Assembly: GCA_021740645.1 (NCBI GenBank)
Contig: JAIOZL010000020.1
Span: 18,019 to 82,018 of the forward strand
Length of the DNA stretch: 64,000 bases
Direction of reading: 5' to 3'
Source of the DNA: Bacteroidales bacterium
GTDB lineage: Bacteria; Bacteroidota; Bacteroidia; Bacteroidales; JAADJA01
The position numbers were made by a program, and so were the translations under genes. Every line of letters starts with the position of its first letter. Positions within the stretch are counted from its first letter, which is position 1. The notes under the pieces were generated by a model. It did not search any database. It was not told the origin of the DNA and saw only the letters and a program-made list of their open reading frames with translations. Shown here one piece after another: positions 37,872 to 46,583 of this stretch.

Positions 37872-38861
37872 TTAGTTATGTGATTTTGCCTTCAGGTTTA
37901 CATCGAGTGAATTGCTGGGCAATGATTGTGCATCGAGGCTGTAAATAGCAGGAATTGGAGGTAAGCCGCTGAGGACATAGGAGGTTTCTCCCCCGAAAAT
38001 TCCAATATCAGTTCCCATTTCACCAGCCCCTATGGCAGGTGATCCTACTTTTAATTGCCATTGTCCGTCGGTACTATTACCTGTAGCACCAACATATAAA
38101 TCTGTTGTTAATACATTCTCCTGGTTGCCGTTTTGATTACCAAATTGTGTAGAAGTTCCAATATTATAGGTAACAATGCAATTGGTTAAACTTGCAGTGC
38201 TATGTGCAATATTATTAACAAGGGTAGAATTATGAATGGTTATCGGATTAGAAAAAATATTGTTGGCAAAAATCCCACCGAAGTTAGCACTAACACTCAC
38301 CCTTCCGATAAAGCAATTATTTGCCACAAGAATGTTCGAATGGGTATATGTGAAAGATAGGGAAGTCCAGGTAGGATGAGAGTCAAAATAATTGCCCAGA
38401 ATCAAAATATCGGAACAGTTGCCATTTGCATAAAGTTGATTATTTCCATAGGCAAAATGATTCCGCTCAAAGCTAATATTGTTCGTATTAATGTATACAG
38501 TTGTGTTAAAGGTACATCCGGTAAATTTTGATCCTTCGCTACCCGAATTACAGTATACTACTCCACTAATAATACTTGGGGAAATGTTGTGTTGGGTCTC
38601 AGGATTTTCCCCTAAAAAATACCCATTACCAATCACAGTAAGTTGTTTTGTCATTGTAAGCGCACCAGCAGGAAAAGTGGAACCTTCGAGATATAACGTA
38701 TCCCCGTTAAGGACCGCTGCATCATTATGGGCAGCCTGTATGGTTGCAAAATCAGGATCAGAATTTGGCGTAGCATTTACTCTCCAAACAGTAGCAGAAA
38801 CATTGATATAAGCGAAACTAATCGCTAAAATCATAACGAATGTAAATTTTTTTGTTCTCAT
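37872..38861 (-). CDS. secreted right-handed beta-helix-like protein
   Basis: A 329-residue protein with a signal peptide (about 1-23, ending NVSA). The opening WRVNATPNSDPDFATIQAAHN and GDTLYLEGSTF are typical of pectin-lyase-fold surface proteins in Bacteroidota. The middle shows short beta-helix rungs with Asn ladders (NTNNISFERNHF, HSNILVANNCFIG, ANFGGIFANNIFSNPITIHN in outline). The ending AIGAGEMGTDIGIFGG is also typical. No catalytic residues for polysaccharide lysis are evident. It precedes the giant repeat protein in a likely operon and has a good promoter upstream. Confidence 0.82.
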   Translation of the reverse strand: MRTKKFTFVMILAISFAYINVSATVWRVNATPNSDPDFATIQAAHNDAAVLNGDTLYLEGSTFPAGALTMTKQLTVIGNGYFLGENPETQHNISPSIISGVVYCNSGSEGSKFTGCTFNTTVYINTNNISFERNHFAYGNNQLYANGNCSDILILGNYFDSHPTWTSLSFTYTHSNILVANNCFIGRVSVSANFGGIFANNIFSNPITIHNSTLVNNIAHSTASLTNCIVTYNIGTSTQFGNQNGNQENVLTTDLYVGATGNSTDGQWQLKVGSPAIGAGEMGTDIGIFGGETSYVLSGLPPIPAIYSLDAQSLPSNSLDVNLKAKSHN

Positions 38862-38909
38862 AATTTATAGTTATTAAATGTTAGTTTTAAAATTTAATCT
38901 TTATGTTGT

Positions 38910-38940
38910 TAAATGTATTTTCTGGCTAAGTTGTAGCAAA
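38910..38940 (-). promoter_or_regulatory. promoter of the beta-helix/giant protein operon
   Basis: On the minus strand TTTG (38937-38940), a 19-bp spacer, then TACATTTA (38910-38917), which differs from the TAnnTTTG consensus only in the last base. Transcription would begin about 40 bp before the start codon at 38861. Confidence 0.6.
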
Positions 38941-39365
38941 TCTCTTTTTAATTAATAGTACTTTCAAAAAACAAGAAGAACGCAGACGAATGACATTACT
39001 CATTGAAATCCAATATTAGCGTAACATTCATTTATACAATGTTTTAATTTCTTGAAAACCTCTGGTATATTGCAAATATATAATGGCTTTACAGTTGATC
39101 AGATAGGGTAATCAACGTATTTTAATAAGTGAATATCTTGGTGAGATCAATTCGATAATCTTGTCTGGTATTAAAAATTGCAAATAATTAATACGGTCAG
39201 GGATGATAATTTCATTACCGTGAGAACATTTTAATGTTTTGCATTTTGGGTTGAGCCATGCTCTAGCTTTGTAGCATTTGAGTATGCTGCTTCAGATGGA
39301 TCATGACATCAAAAGGTATTGTATAGGAAGAACCTAAAAATCACTTGAGTGATTTTTCAATTTCT
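38941..39365. other. AT-rich intergenic region without gene
   Basis: About 425 bp between the surface-protein operon and the glycan locus with no credible reading frame. One inverted repeat stands out: GTAGCAT (39271-39277) pairs with ATGCTGC (39284-39290) around a six-base loop. I see no other structure. Confidence 0.4.
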
Positions 39366-40493
39366 CTATTCAAAAAATTCAATAATTTTTTCTGCAACTT
39401 TCTTTATTTCCTCATTTTTCAGCTCAAAAAAGAAGGGCAGCCTGACAATACAATCTGAATAATTTATCGCATGTGGTAATTTCCGGCCATCATGTTTTTT
39501 ATGAAAATAGGGACTTTGATGCAGTGGCAAATAATGAAATACAGCCTGAATGCCATTCTTATGCAAAAAGTTTATGAGGTTGTTTCTTTCCCTGTTGTTC
39601 CTGCAAATCAAATAAAACATATGCCCGTTGTTGCTGGCAAAAGAGGGAAGACCGGGGAGTTTAACTTTTCCCTGGCTTTCAAGAGGTTTGAGTAATTCAA
39701 AATATAAGTTCCAAATTTTGGTCCTGGTAAATTGAATACTATCCAGGTTTTGAAGTTGGGCAAATAAAACAGCCGCAGTAAGCTCGGAAGGTAAAAAGGA
39801 AGAACCCAGATCTAACCATCCATATTTATCTACCTCACCCCGATGAAAAGCAGCCCTGTTAGTTCCTTTTTCCCAGATGATCTCCGCGCGATCAACCAGG
39901 TTGTTATCATTGATCACTAGCATCCCACCTTCTCCTGAAATAATATTTTTTGTTTCATGAAATGAGAAAGCTGCAAGGTGGCCAATGGTGCCCAGTTTTT
40001 TATCCTTATACCAGCTATCTATGGCATGGGCGGCATCCTCAATTACATACAATTTATGTTTTAGGGCAATGTCCATTATCCAATCCATGTTACAGGCTAT
40101 GCCGGCGTAGTGGACTACAATAATAGCCTTTGTTTTGGGTGTGATAAGGTCCTCAATTTGTGCCGGGTCAATATTGGGATTTTCAATGGAAGAATCAGCA
40201 AAAACAATTTTGGCTCCTCTCAAAAGAAATGCATTGGCAGTTGAAACAAATGTGAATGAAGGAATGATCACTTCATCACCGGGTTGGATGTCGACCAGCA
40301 ATGCACACATTTCCAGGGCATCAGTACATGAAGTTGTGAGTAAAACCTTGTTCAACCCATAGGTGTTTTCGAAATAATCATGACATTTTTTAGTGAACGC
40401 ACCGTTGCCGGATATTTTTCCGGATAAGGCCGATTCTGATAAGTATTTAGCTTCCAGACCTGTAAAGTATGGCTTATTGAAGGGTATCGACAT
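39366..40493 (-). CDS. dTDP-4-amino-4,6-dideoxy-sugar transaminase (WecE/RffA-like)
   Basis: From the ATG at 40493, a 375-residue PLP enzyme of the DegT/DnrJ/EryC1 family. MSIPFNKPYFTGLE and SGKISGNGAFTKKC match the WecE N-terminus. TTSCTDALEM binds phosphate, EDAAHAIDSWY holds the cofactor ring, and the Schiff-base Lys is in SFHETKNIISGEGG. WecE aminates dTDP-4-keto-6-deoxyglucose to make a 4-amino-4,6-dideoxy sugar that can later be acylated. It opens the glycan locus and is transcribed away from the sulfotransferases. The TTG at 40514 is a less likely start. Confidence 0.92.
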   Translation of the reverse strand: MSIPFNKPYFTGLEAKYLSESALSGKISGNGAFTKKCHDYFENTYGLNKVLLTTSCTDALEMCALLVDIQPGDEVIIPSFTFVSTANAFLLRGAKIVFADSSIENPNIDPAQIEDLITPKTKAIIVVHYAGIACNMDWIMDIALKHKLYVIEDAAHAIDSWYKDKKLGTIGHLAAFSFHETKNIISGEGGMLVINDNNLVDRAEIIWEKGTNRAAFHRGEVDKYGWLDLGSSFLPSELTAAVLFAQLQNLDSIQFTRTKIWNLYFELLKPLESQGKVKLPGLPSFASNNGHMFYLICRNNRERNNLINFLHKNGIQAVFHYLPLHQSPYFHKKHDGRKLPHAINYSDCIVRLPFFFELKNEEIKKVAEKIIEFFE

Positions 40494-40550
40494 GAATATC
40501 TGTTTGAATGACAAAGAAAATAATTAATTGCTTATCATTGGCCAGAATTC

Positions 40551-41642
40551 GTGTATTTAATAGATGAATCTGTATTTTTGCAGGAACAGACAATTGATGT
40601 GGATACAAGTCGATTAAAATCACTTCCGTTTTTTTTTATTCTTGGCCGGCCCCGTTCGGGGACTACTCTGTTGAGGACAATGCTGGATGCACATCCACAA
40701 GTGGTTATTCCACAGGAATCTCCTCTTATTCTTAACCTTTATAAGAAATACGGACATAAGGAAATATGGGAAGCAAAGGATTTGGTGGAATTTTTCCGGG
40801 ACCTGCACTCGCAGCAAATATTTGGGATTTGGAATATTGATCCGCAAAAAGTGAGGGAGGATTTGTTAAAATGTGCTGGTAGGAATCAGTATCAATCGAT
40901 TATTAAAGTGGTGTATTCGAATTTTAACTCGGTCTTCCCAAAAAAAGATACTGTGATTTTCGGGGATAAGAATCCGGTATACTCTTATAACCTAAAAAGG
41001 CTTTTCCCTGTTTTCAGTGAAGCCAGATATATTCATATTACACGGGATTACAGGGATCAATTGGTTTCTTTAAAAAAAATTGATGTGGAGATGCCCCATC
41101 CAGCCCTGGTGGCTTACCGGTGGAAAATATCTCAAAGAGGTATAAATAAATTTAAAGACCTTTATCCAGAAAAATTTTATACCCTTCGATATGAAGACCT
41201 TGTAATAAACCCTGAAATAGCATTAAAGCAATTGTGTAACTTCCTTAATTTAGATTATCACGAGAACATGCTTGAATTTAATAATGGTCAGGTAAGCGAA
41301 GGATTTTTACCTGAAGAGATGTTGACAAAATATCAAAGTAGTTTGTTTCAACCTATCTCCGGGGATAAAATTAATTCCTGGAAGGAAAATTTAGCCTTGA
41401 AGCAAATTAAAATGGCAGATATGGTTGCAGGTTTTTACGCGGAAAAGGCAGGTTATCAGCGATTAAGTAAAACTTTTAATTTCTTTATTTTTTTGCAGAT
41501 GCTACCTGTTCTTATGTATGCGAAATTTTGGAATTATAGCCGACGGATAATTTGGATATTGCCTTTTGGTGTGCAACAATATATCCGGAATAAAAGTCTT
41601 GGTTTACCGGCTTTATACATTAAAATTTTTGGTAAAATTTGA
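40551..41642 (+). CDS. sulfotransferase family protein (copy 1 of 3)
   Basis: Up to 363 residues. The PAPS 5'-phosphosulfate loop is FILGRPRSGTTLL, and the 3'-phosphate site is YIHITRDYRDQLVSL, with the catalytic-side DKNPVYS segment between them. These features define the Sulfotransfer_3 group, which moves sulfate from PAPS to a hydroxyl or amine of glycans or other acceptors. Possible starts are GTG 40551, TTG 40578 and GTG 40599. TTG 40578 lies in a TATTTTTG promoter-like box (40573-40580), so the real start may be GTG 40599, which would give an N-terminus like its paralogues. Confidence 0.85.
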   Translation: MYLIDESVFLQEQTIDVDTSRLKSLPFFFILGRPRSGTTLLRTMLDAHPQVVIPQESPLILNLYKKYGHKEIWEAKDLVEFFRDLHSQQIFGIWNIDPQKVREDLLKCAGRNQYQSIIKVVYSNFNSVFPKKDTVIFGDKNPVYSYNLKRLFPVFSEARYIHITRDYRDQLVSLKKIDVEMPHPALVAYRWKISQRGINKFKDLYPEKFYTLRYEDLVINPEIALKQLCNFLNLDYHENMLEFNNGQVSEGFLPEEMLTKYQSSLFQPISGDKINSWKENLALKQIKMADMVAGFYAEKAGYQRLSKTFNFFIFLQMLPVLMYAKFWNYSRRIIWILPFGVQQYIRNKSLGLPALYIKIFGKI

Positions 41643-41665
41643 AACCTTAGGTAACAGGAGGACGA

Positions 41666-42718
41666 ATGGAGAAAGTTATTGGATCAATTAAAGAAATTCC
41701 TATTTTTTTTATTATTGGCCGTCCACGGTCTGGTACTACTTTGTTGCAAACGCTGTTTGAAGCCCATCCAAATGTAGCCATTCCTCCTGAAGCTCCTGTT
41801 ATTGTTGAATGTTATGAGCGTTTCAAGGAGAATGGAGCTTGGGAGTTTGAAAACCTTGGGCAGTGGGTAGATTTTTTAAATTCAATCAGGAAATTTGATG
41901 CCTGGAAAATTGATGTCGCTAAATTAGTGAATGCATTTCAAAACCAAAAAAGCACATTGACCTTTCAGGATATCATACGGTTGATTTACCTTCAATATGA
42001 ATCTCCTTTTGATAAATTTGATGTTCAAATTATTGGGGATAAAAATCCCCGCTATTCAAGGTATCCGGAGTTGCTCATTCAACTGTTCCCGGATGCTAAG
42101 TTTATTCATGTAGTTAGAGATTACCGCGATCATATTTTATCGATGCAAAAAGTTGGCCTTTTGGGTTCTGATATAAACCTGATTAGTACGATCTGGAGAA
42201 AGTCACAGAAAAAAATGCTCAAATTTCAGAAGGATTATCCAAAGCAAGTGTATTCATGCAAGTATGAAGATTTTGTGGAAAAACCACAGGAGTATTTTAA
42301 AAGTATGTGTGAATTCCTGGAGATTCCATTTGATGCCGGAGTTTTTGATTTTCATCAATTAAAACAAGAATATGATCAGAAATTCCCAAAGAAAACGGAA
42401 AGTGTTTTTCACTCGAATTTATTTCGTCCGATCAATACATCGGCAGTGGGGAAATGGCAAAAGAAAATGACGGAAAAAGATGTTGCACGGGCTGACTTAA
42501 TAGTTGGAAAGTATGCTGAACTTTCAGGTTATGAAAGGGATAAAAAGAGCAGTTTCCGCAATTACCTGGGCTTTCTCCCTTACAGGATCAAACTTGGTTT
42601 GTACTTTCTGGTCGTATTTAGTATTAAACTTGTACCTATTAAGGTTCGAAAAATGATTAATAAAAGGTTTGTGAAATTTTCAGGGTTTGTAAAAAAGCAA
42701 ATACATGCAGGAGGATAG
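41666..42718 (+). CDS. sulfotransferase family protein (copy 2 of 3)
   Basis: A 350-residue paralogue of its neighbours. PAPS motifs are FIIGRPRSGTTLLQTLFEAHP and FIHVVRDYRDHILSM in outline, with GDKNPRYS between. A strong ribosome binding site (AGGAGG) precedes the ATG by a few bases. The C-terminal 60 residues hold a hydrophobic, basic stretch (LGLYFLVVFSIKLVPIKV) that could rest on the membrane. It probably sulfates a sugar in the glycan assembled by this locus. Its three-way divergence from the other copies suggests different acceptor positions. Confidence 0.92.
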   Translation: MEKVIGSIKEIPIFFIIGRPRSGTTLLQTLFEAHPNVAIPPEAPVIVECYERFKENGAWEFENLGQWVDFLNSIRKFDAWKIDVAKLVNAFQNQKSTLTFQDIIRLIYLQYESPFDKFDVQIIGDKNPRYSRYPELLIQLFPDAKFIHVVRDYRDHILSMQKVGLLGSDINLISTIWRKSQKKMLKFQKDYPKQVYSCKYEDFVEKPQEYFKSMCEFLEIPFDAGVFDFHQLKQEYDQKFPKKTESVFHSNLFRPINTSAVGKWQKKMTEKDVARADLIVGKYAELSGYERDKKSSFRNYLGFLPYRIKLGLYFLVVFSIKLVPIKVRKMINKRFVKFSGFVKKQIHAGG

Positions 42719-43777
42719 ATGGAGCTACTGAAAATTGATGTTCGTACGCTTGAAAATTTACCTGTTTTCTTTATTCTTGGCAGGCCCAGAAGTGGCACAT
42801 CACTTTTGCGAATTATTTTGGATGCCCATCCAAATATTCAGATTCCTATTGAAAGTCCTGTAATATTGGACTCGTATCAAAAGTTTGGAAAGATTGCAAA
42901 TTGGAATGAAAAAATCATCCTGGAGTTCTACCAAAATTTATTCCGGCTCAGAAGGTTTGATGCATGGCGCGTAAATGCCGAAAAGCTTAAAAATGATTTG
43001 CTTGAATGTAATGGCGTTTTACCGTTTCAGTCACTTTGTAAAGTGGTCCATCTTAACTATATATCGGTGTTTGAGAAGGATGAAATAAAAATTATTGGAG
43101 ATAAAAATCCTCAATATTCCCTACATCCTGAGCTGATTTTAAGTTTATATCCACAGGCAAAAATTATACATATAACAAGGGACTACCGGGATCATTACCT
43201 GTCGATGAAGCGGGCAGGATTTCTTCGTGGACAACTGCCTTTTATCATTTATTACTGGAAAAGGACAGAAAAGAAAATCCAAAAGATCAGGAAACAAAAT
43301 CCTGGCAATGTATTTACATTTCGATATGAAAACCTTGTCGAAAATCCACATGAGGTGTTAAAAAGTCTGTTTTTATTTTTAGATGTTCCTTATACCTCAG
43401 CGGTGCTTGATTATCATTTGCAAAAAGATAAAGTGAAGCAAATATATCCTCCAAAGGCTTTTGATACTTTGTTTTCAGGTTTACTCAAACCAATTAATTC
43501 CGATTCTATTAACCGCTGGAAAAATGAAATGGATGAAAAGCAGATAAAAACGGCAGACTATATAGTGGGGAAAATTGGAGAAAATGCGGGATATAAAAGG
43601 GCCTACAGACAATTAGAGGGTAAAGATGCAATCAGTATATTAAAGAAAACTATTTTTGTGCGTTTGATGATCAATTATCAAAAGTTTAAAAACATAATGC
43701 CATCTTTTGTCAGGAAAGGGTTCGAAAAAGTAATTCCCGGACCCTATTATCTGTATGAAAAGTTATTTAAAGATTAG
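42719..43777 (+). CDS. sulfotransferase family protein (copy 3 of 3)
   Basis: A 352-residue paralogue that starts at the base right after the stop of copy 2, with an AGGAGG ribosome binding site inside the end of copy 2. This is tight translational coupling. Motifs are FILGRPRSGTSLLRIILDAHP (in outline), GDKNPQYSLHPEL and IIHITRDYRDHYLSM. Length and order of motifs match the other two copies. The PAPS-binding Ser/Thr pair is SGTS rather than SGTT. Together the three form a sulfation module followed at once by a flippase. Confidence 0.92.
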   Translation: MELLKIDVRTLENLPVFFILGRPRSGTSLLRIILDAHPNIQIPIESPVILDSYQKFGKIANWNEKIILEFYQNLFRLRRFDAWRVNAEKLKNDLLECNGVLPFQSLCKVVHLNYISVFEKDEIKIIGDKNPQYSLHPELILSLYPQAKIIHITRDYRDHYLSMKRAGFLRGQLPFIIYYWKRTEKKIQKIRKQNPGNVFTFRYENLVENPHEVLKSLFLFLDVPYTSAVLDYHLQKDKVKQIYPPKAFDTLFSGLLKPINSDSINRWKNEMDEKQIKTADYIVGKIGENAGYKRAYRQLEGKDAISILKKTIFVRLMINYQKFKNIMPSFVRKGFEKVIPGPYYLYEKLFKD

Positions 43778-43804
43778 TAAAATTTAAATCTGGCTTGGAG
43801 GGAA

Positions 43805-45130
43805 ATGGGAATGAAAGGATTTTTTAAGGACATTATAAAAATATCAGGCAGCAATACCCTGGCTGCAGTTATTAATGTCCTGATCGGTGTGATCATTACC
43901 CGATCGCTTGGCCCTGAAGGCAGAGGTATTTATGCTGCGATATTAATTGTTCCCGGACTAGTTATTCGCTTCGCTGAGTTAGGTATTCGCAGGTCAGTCA
44001 TTTATCATATTGGCAAAGCTAATTTTGAGGATGCCCAAATTGTTTACTCCCTGCTGGTAACAGTAGCCGGAACAATTATTCTGGGAATATTTATCAGCCT
44101 TGGCTTTTACTTTTTCCTTGACAACCCTGAGTTTACCATTCCCCTTATTGTGATTGCAGTGGTTCGGATTCCATTACAATTGATCAGAAGGTATGCCGGG
44201 GGTTTTTTGATGGGAAAGCAAATGTATAACAGCTCCATTTATTTAAGATGGTCTTTTCTGGGCATTTATCTGTTAAGCACGGTAATTTTCCTTATCATTT
44301 TTAAAATGGGTGTAATGGGGGCACTTTTAGCTTTAGTGTCATCCAATTTGCTAATTTCCATTTATATCGTCTTTTTAGTTAAAAGTCAAATTGGTAAGCT
44401 TGGCCATTTTAACGCCAAATCCATGTGGGAGATGCTAAAGTTCGGGCTTCTTTATTCGGCTACTACTTTTGTAATGATGCTGCATTTAAAGGTGGATATT
44501 CTTATCCTGGGCAAATTATCCACCTTTGAGCAAATTGGGTTTTACTCTCTGGCTACAGCCATTGCCGGCAATTGGCAAATACCTTTTTCGGTAGGAGGGG
44601 TCATTATCAGCAGTTCGGCAAATGAGCAGGATGAACAAATTAAAAATAAAAACATTTCCAAGTTTGCACGGATTTCATTTCTTATAGGTTTGTTATCTTA
44701 TATCGCCCTTTATTTCCTTGCACCCTTTTTAATTGAATTCTTATACGGCAAGGAGTTTATCCCCAGCATTGAGCTGTTGAGATATATTATGCCTGCTATT
44801 CTGTTATTGATCATTGCTCGTATTTTGGCCAGCAGGTTAGCAGGAGAGGGGAAACCCTACATTTTTATGTTTATCGCCCTTCCGGCACTTTTTCTTAATA
44901 TTATCCTGAATTACATTTGGATACCAAAATATGATGCCATGGGAGCAGTGTACGCCACCAATGTGAGTTATGGAATTTTATGCACGGTTGGATTGTTTGT
45001 TTATTTAAAGGAGGTGAATTCAACATTAAAAGAATTCATTGTTTACCGTAAATCAGATTTTGATTTTATCCCAATAGCGCTGAAGGAACTAAAAAAAAGG
45101 TACAGAAAAGTAGTAAGAAGAATAAAATAA
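43805..45130 (+). CDS. polysaccharide flippase (Wzx/MOP superfamily)
   Basis: A 441-residue membrane protein with about 12-14 helices. The N-terminus ISGSNTLAAVINVLIGVIITRSLGPEGRGIYA contains the RSLGPEGRG signature of oligosaccharide flippases (RfbX/Wzx type); only this short part is diagnostic. It would move lipid-linked oligosaccharide across the inner membrane. A GGAGGG ribosome binding site precedes two in-frame ATGs (43805 and 43811); the second has the better spacing. It follows the third sulfotransferase by 27 bp and is probably in the same operon. Confidence 0.9.
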   Translation: MGMKGFFKDIIKISGSNTLAAVINVLIGVIITRSLGPEGRGIYAAILIVPGLVIRFAELGIRRSVIYHIGKANFEDAQIVYSLLVTVAGTIILGIFISLGFYFFLDNPEFTIPLIVIAVVRIPLQLIRRYAGGFLMGKQMYNSSIYLRWSFLGIYLLSTVIFLIIFKMGVMGALLALVSSNLLISIYIVFLVKSQIGKLGHFNAKSMWEMLKFGLLYSATTFVMMLHLKVDILILGKLSTFEQIGFYSLATAIAGNWQIPFSVGGVIISSSANEQDEQIKNKNISKFARISFLIGLLSYIALYFLAPFLIEFLYGKEFIPSIELLRYIMPAILLLIIARILASRLAGEGKPYIFMFIALPALFLNIILNYIWIPKYDAMGAVYATNVSYGILCTVGLFVYLKEVNSTLKEFIVYRKSDFDFIPIALKELKKRYRKVVRRIK

Positions 45131-45162
45131 AAACAGAAAATCTCTACTGGTTTGCAAGTGGC

Positions 45163-45855
45163 TTATACTTTATGCAAAGAAATTTTATAAACTTTATCCC
45201 CATTTTTATTTTCTGTAAAATGAATTCCTAAACGCTCATTCACTTCTTCAAGCCTTTGCCCTAAATCTGTAAGATAATCGGATTTCTCAATCACCATTAG
45301 CAATTCATCTTCAGACCTGGAAAGTTTTATCATAGCTTTTCTTAATTTTTGTGTTTTCTTTTCAAAGTTTTCGGGGGTAAGATTGTATTTTTGATTGGTC
45401 ACATTTTCCTGTCCTTCAGAGAGCTCATAACCCAAAGCCTTATTATACTTTATAGCTTTTTCATTATCTCTCATTACATGGATGTATGAGATGTCATCCT
45501 TAAAAAGATAAAAGCCTTTTTCGATCAGAATAAATGAAGCCAGAACCGGGGCGGGAGAATTATAATTTGAAGGATCGAATAGAAATATCCCCGATTGAGA
45601 GTCAGCCGGTACTTCACCGATTTTGTCCGACATATTTTTCTCATTGATCATCCCGATTTTTTCTCCATTATATTCAATGATATAGTAGAAATTATAAAAG
45701 TTATCAATCGATTGAAACCACTTTAATTGCATTTCGGGGGTGATGAATTCCTTGAATTCCATATACTGCCTTACGGAGTTCCTGGCTTGTCTAACCATTT
45801 CAATGTCTTCCTGCCGTAATCTTCGCAAAGTAACTCCGTATTTAATTAACTTCAT
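45163..45855 (-). CDS. GNAT-like acetyltransferase-family protein
   Basis: From the ATG at 45855, about 230 residues. The N-terminal 150 residues follow the GNAT pattern seen in sugar N-acetyltransferases: LRRLRQEDIEMVRQARNS (in outline) opens the fold, FYYIIEYNGEKIGMINEK forms the central strands, and YIHVMRDNEKAIKYNKALGYEL is the acetyl-CoA-side helix. Relatives act on 4-amino sugars (PseH-like), which would fit the aminotransferase at 39.4-40.5 kb. The C-terminal 80 residues are a charged helix unrelated to the fold. The usual V/I-x-x-R/Q-x-G-x-G/A loop is poorly preserved. Confidence 0.75.
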   Translation of the reverse strand: MKLIKYGVTLRRLRQEDIEMVRQARNSVRQYMEFKEFITPEMQLKWFQSIDNFYNFYYIIEYNGEKIGMINEKNMSDKIGEVPADSQSGIFLFDPSNYNSPAPVLASFILIEKGFYLFKDDISYIHVMRDNEKAIKYNKALGYELSEGQENVTNQKYNLTPENFEKKTQKLRKAMIKLSRSEDELLMVIEKSDYLTDLGQRLEEVNERLGIHFTENKNGDKVYKISLHKV

Positions 45856-45985
45856 AGGCTGTTTAAATGAAAGAGATTTTAAAAGGCAGACCAAACCACC
45901 TCATTTAATTCTCAAAATTATGGATTCCTTTCGTAGGACTAACATTGAATGGTTATTTTTGTTCCTTTTAAATAAAGACCATTAC

Positions 45986-46582
45986 ATGAATAAATTTGTA
46001 AGAAAGTACGAGATAGGTAAAACCCCATGGGAAACAAACCGGGTGGATAAGAACCTGATTAGAGTAGTAGAAGCTTATCATATTACCCCATGTAAAACTC
46101 TTGATGTGGCTTGTGGAACAGGCAATTCCGCGATTTATTTTTCCCAGCAGGGCTTTGATGTGGTAGGAGTTGATATTTCTGAAATAGCTATAAGTAATGC
46201 CATTCAAAAGAATAAAGATGCCGGGGCTAATTGTCGTTTTTTTGTTTTGGATTTTTTGAAGGAGGAAATCCCGGAACAGCCTTTCGACTTTGTATTTGAT
46301 AGGGGTGGATTTCATAGCTTCAGGAAAAATCGACAGCGAATGAGGTTTATAAAGAATACTTTTTCCCAATTGAATGAAGAGGGTTATTGGTTATCGCTCA
46401 TAGCCAATAAAGATGGGGGAAACCCTGAGAAAGGTCCGCTGAGGCTTTCAGCAATGCAGATTGTAAAGGAAGTAGAACCATGGTTTGAGGTCATTCAAAT
46501 AGAAACTGGCAATTTCGATTCTGACAATCCTAATCCGGCCAGAATATGGATTTGTTTATTTAAAAAGAGAAAGAGGACCTAA
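45986..46582 (+). CDS. class I SAM-dependent methyltransferase
   Basis: From the ATG at 45986, a 198-residue protein. Motif I is LDVACGTGNSAIYFS, motif II acidic residue is in VVGVDISEIAIS, and motif IV is in FDFVFDRGGFHSF. The target is unknown; in this locus a sugar or acyl group is plausible. A promoter-like TATTTTTG at 45954-45961 with TTCG 20 bp upstream supports this start. The reading frame extends further upstream, but that part overlaps the opposite GNAT gene and lacks methyltransferase character. It ends one base from the convergent GT2 gene. Confidence 0.88.
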   Translation: MNKFVRKYEIGKTPWETNRVDKNLIRVVEAYHITPCKTLDVACGTGNSAIYFSQQGFDVVGVDISEIAISNAIQKNKDAGANCRFFVLDFLKEEIPEQPFDFVFDRGGFHSFRKNRQRMRFIKNTFSQLNEEGYWLSLIANKDGGNPEKGPLRLSAMQIVKEVEPWFEVIQIETGNFDSDNPNPARIWICLFKKRKRT

Positions 46583-46583
46583 A

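Noticed and set aside
45740..45985. N-terminal extension of the methyltransferase
   Set aside because: It overlaps the opposite GNAT gene, lacks methyltransferase features, and a promoter box at 45954-45961 supports the ATG at 45986.
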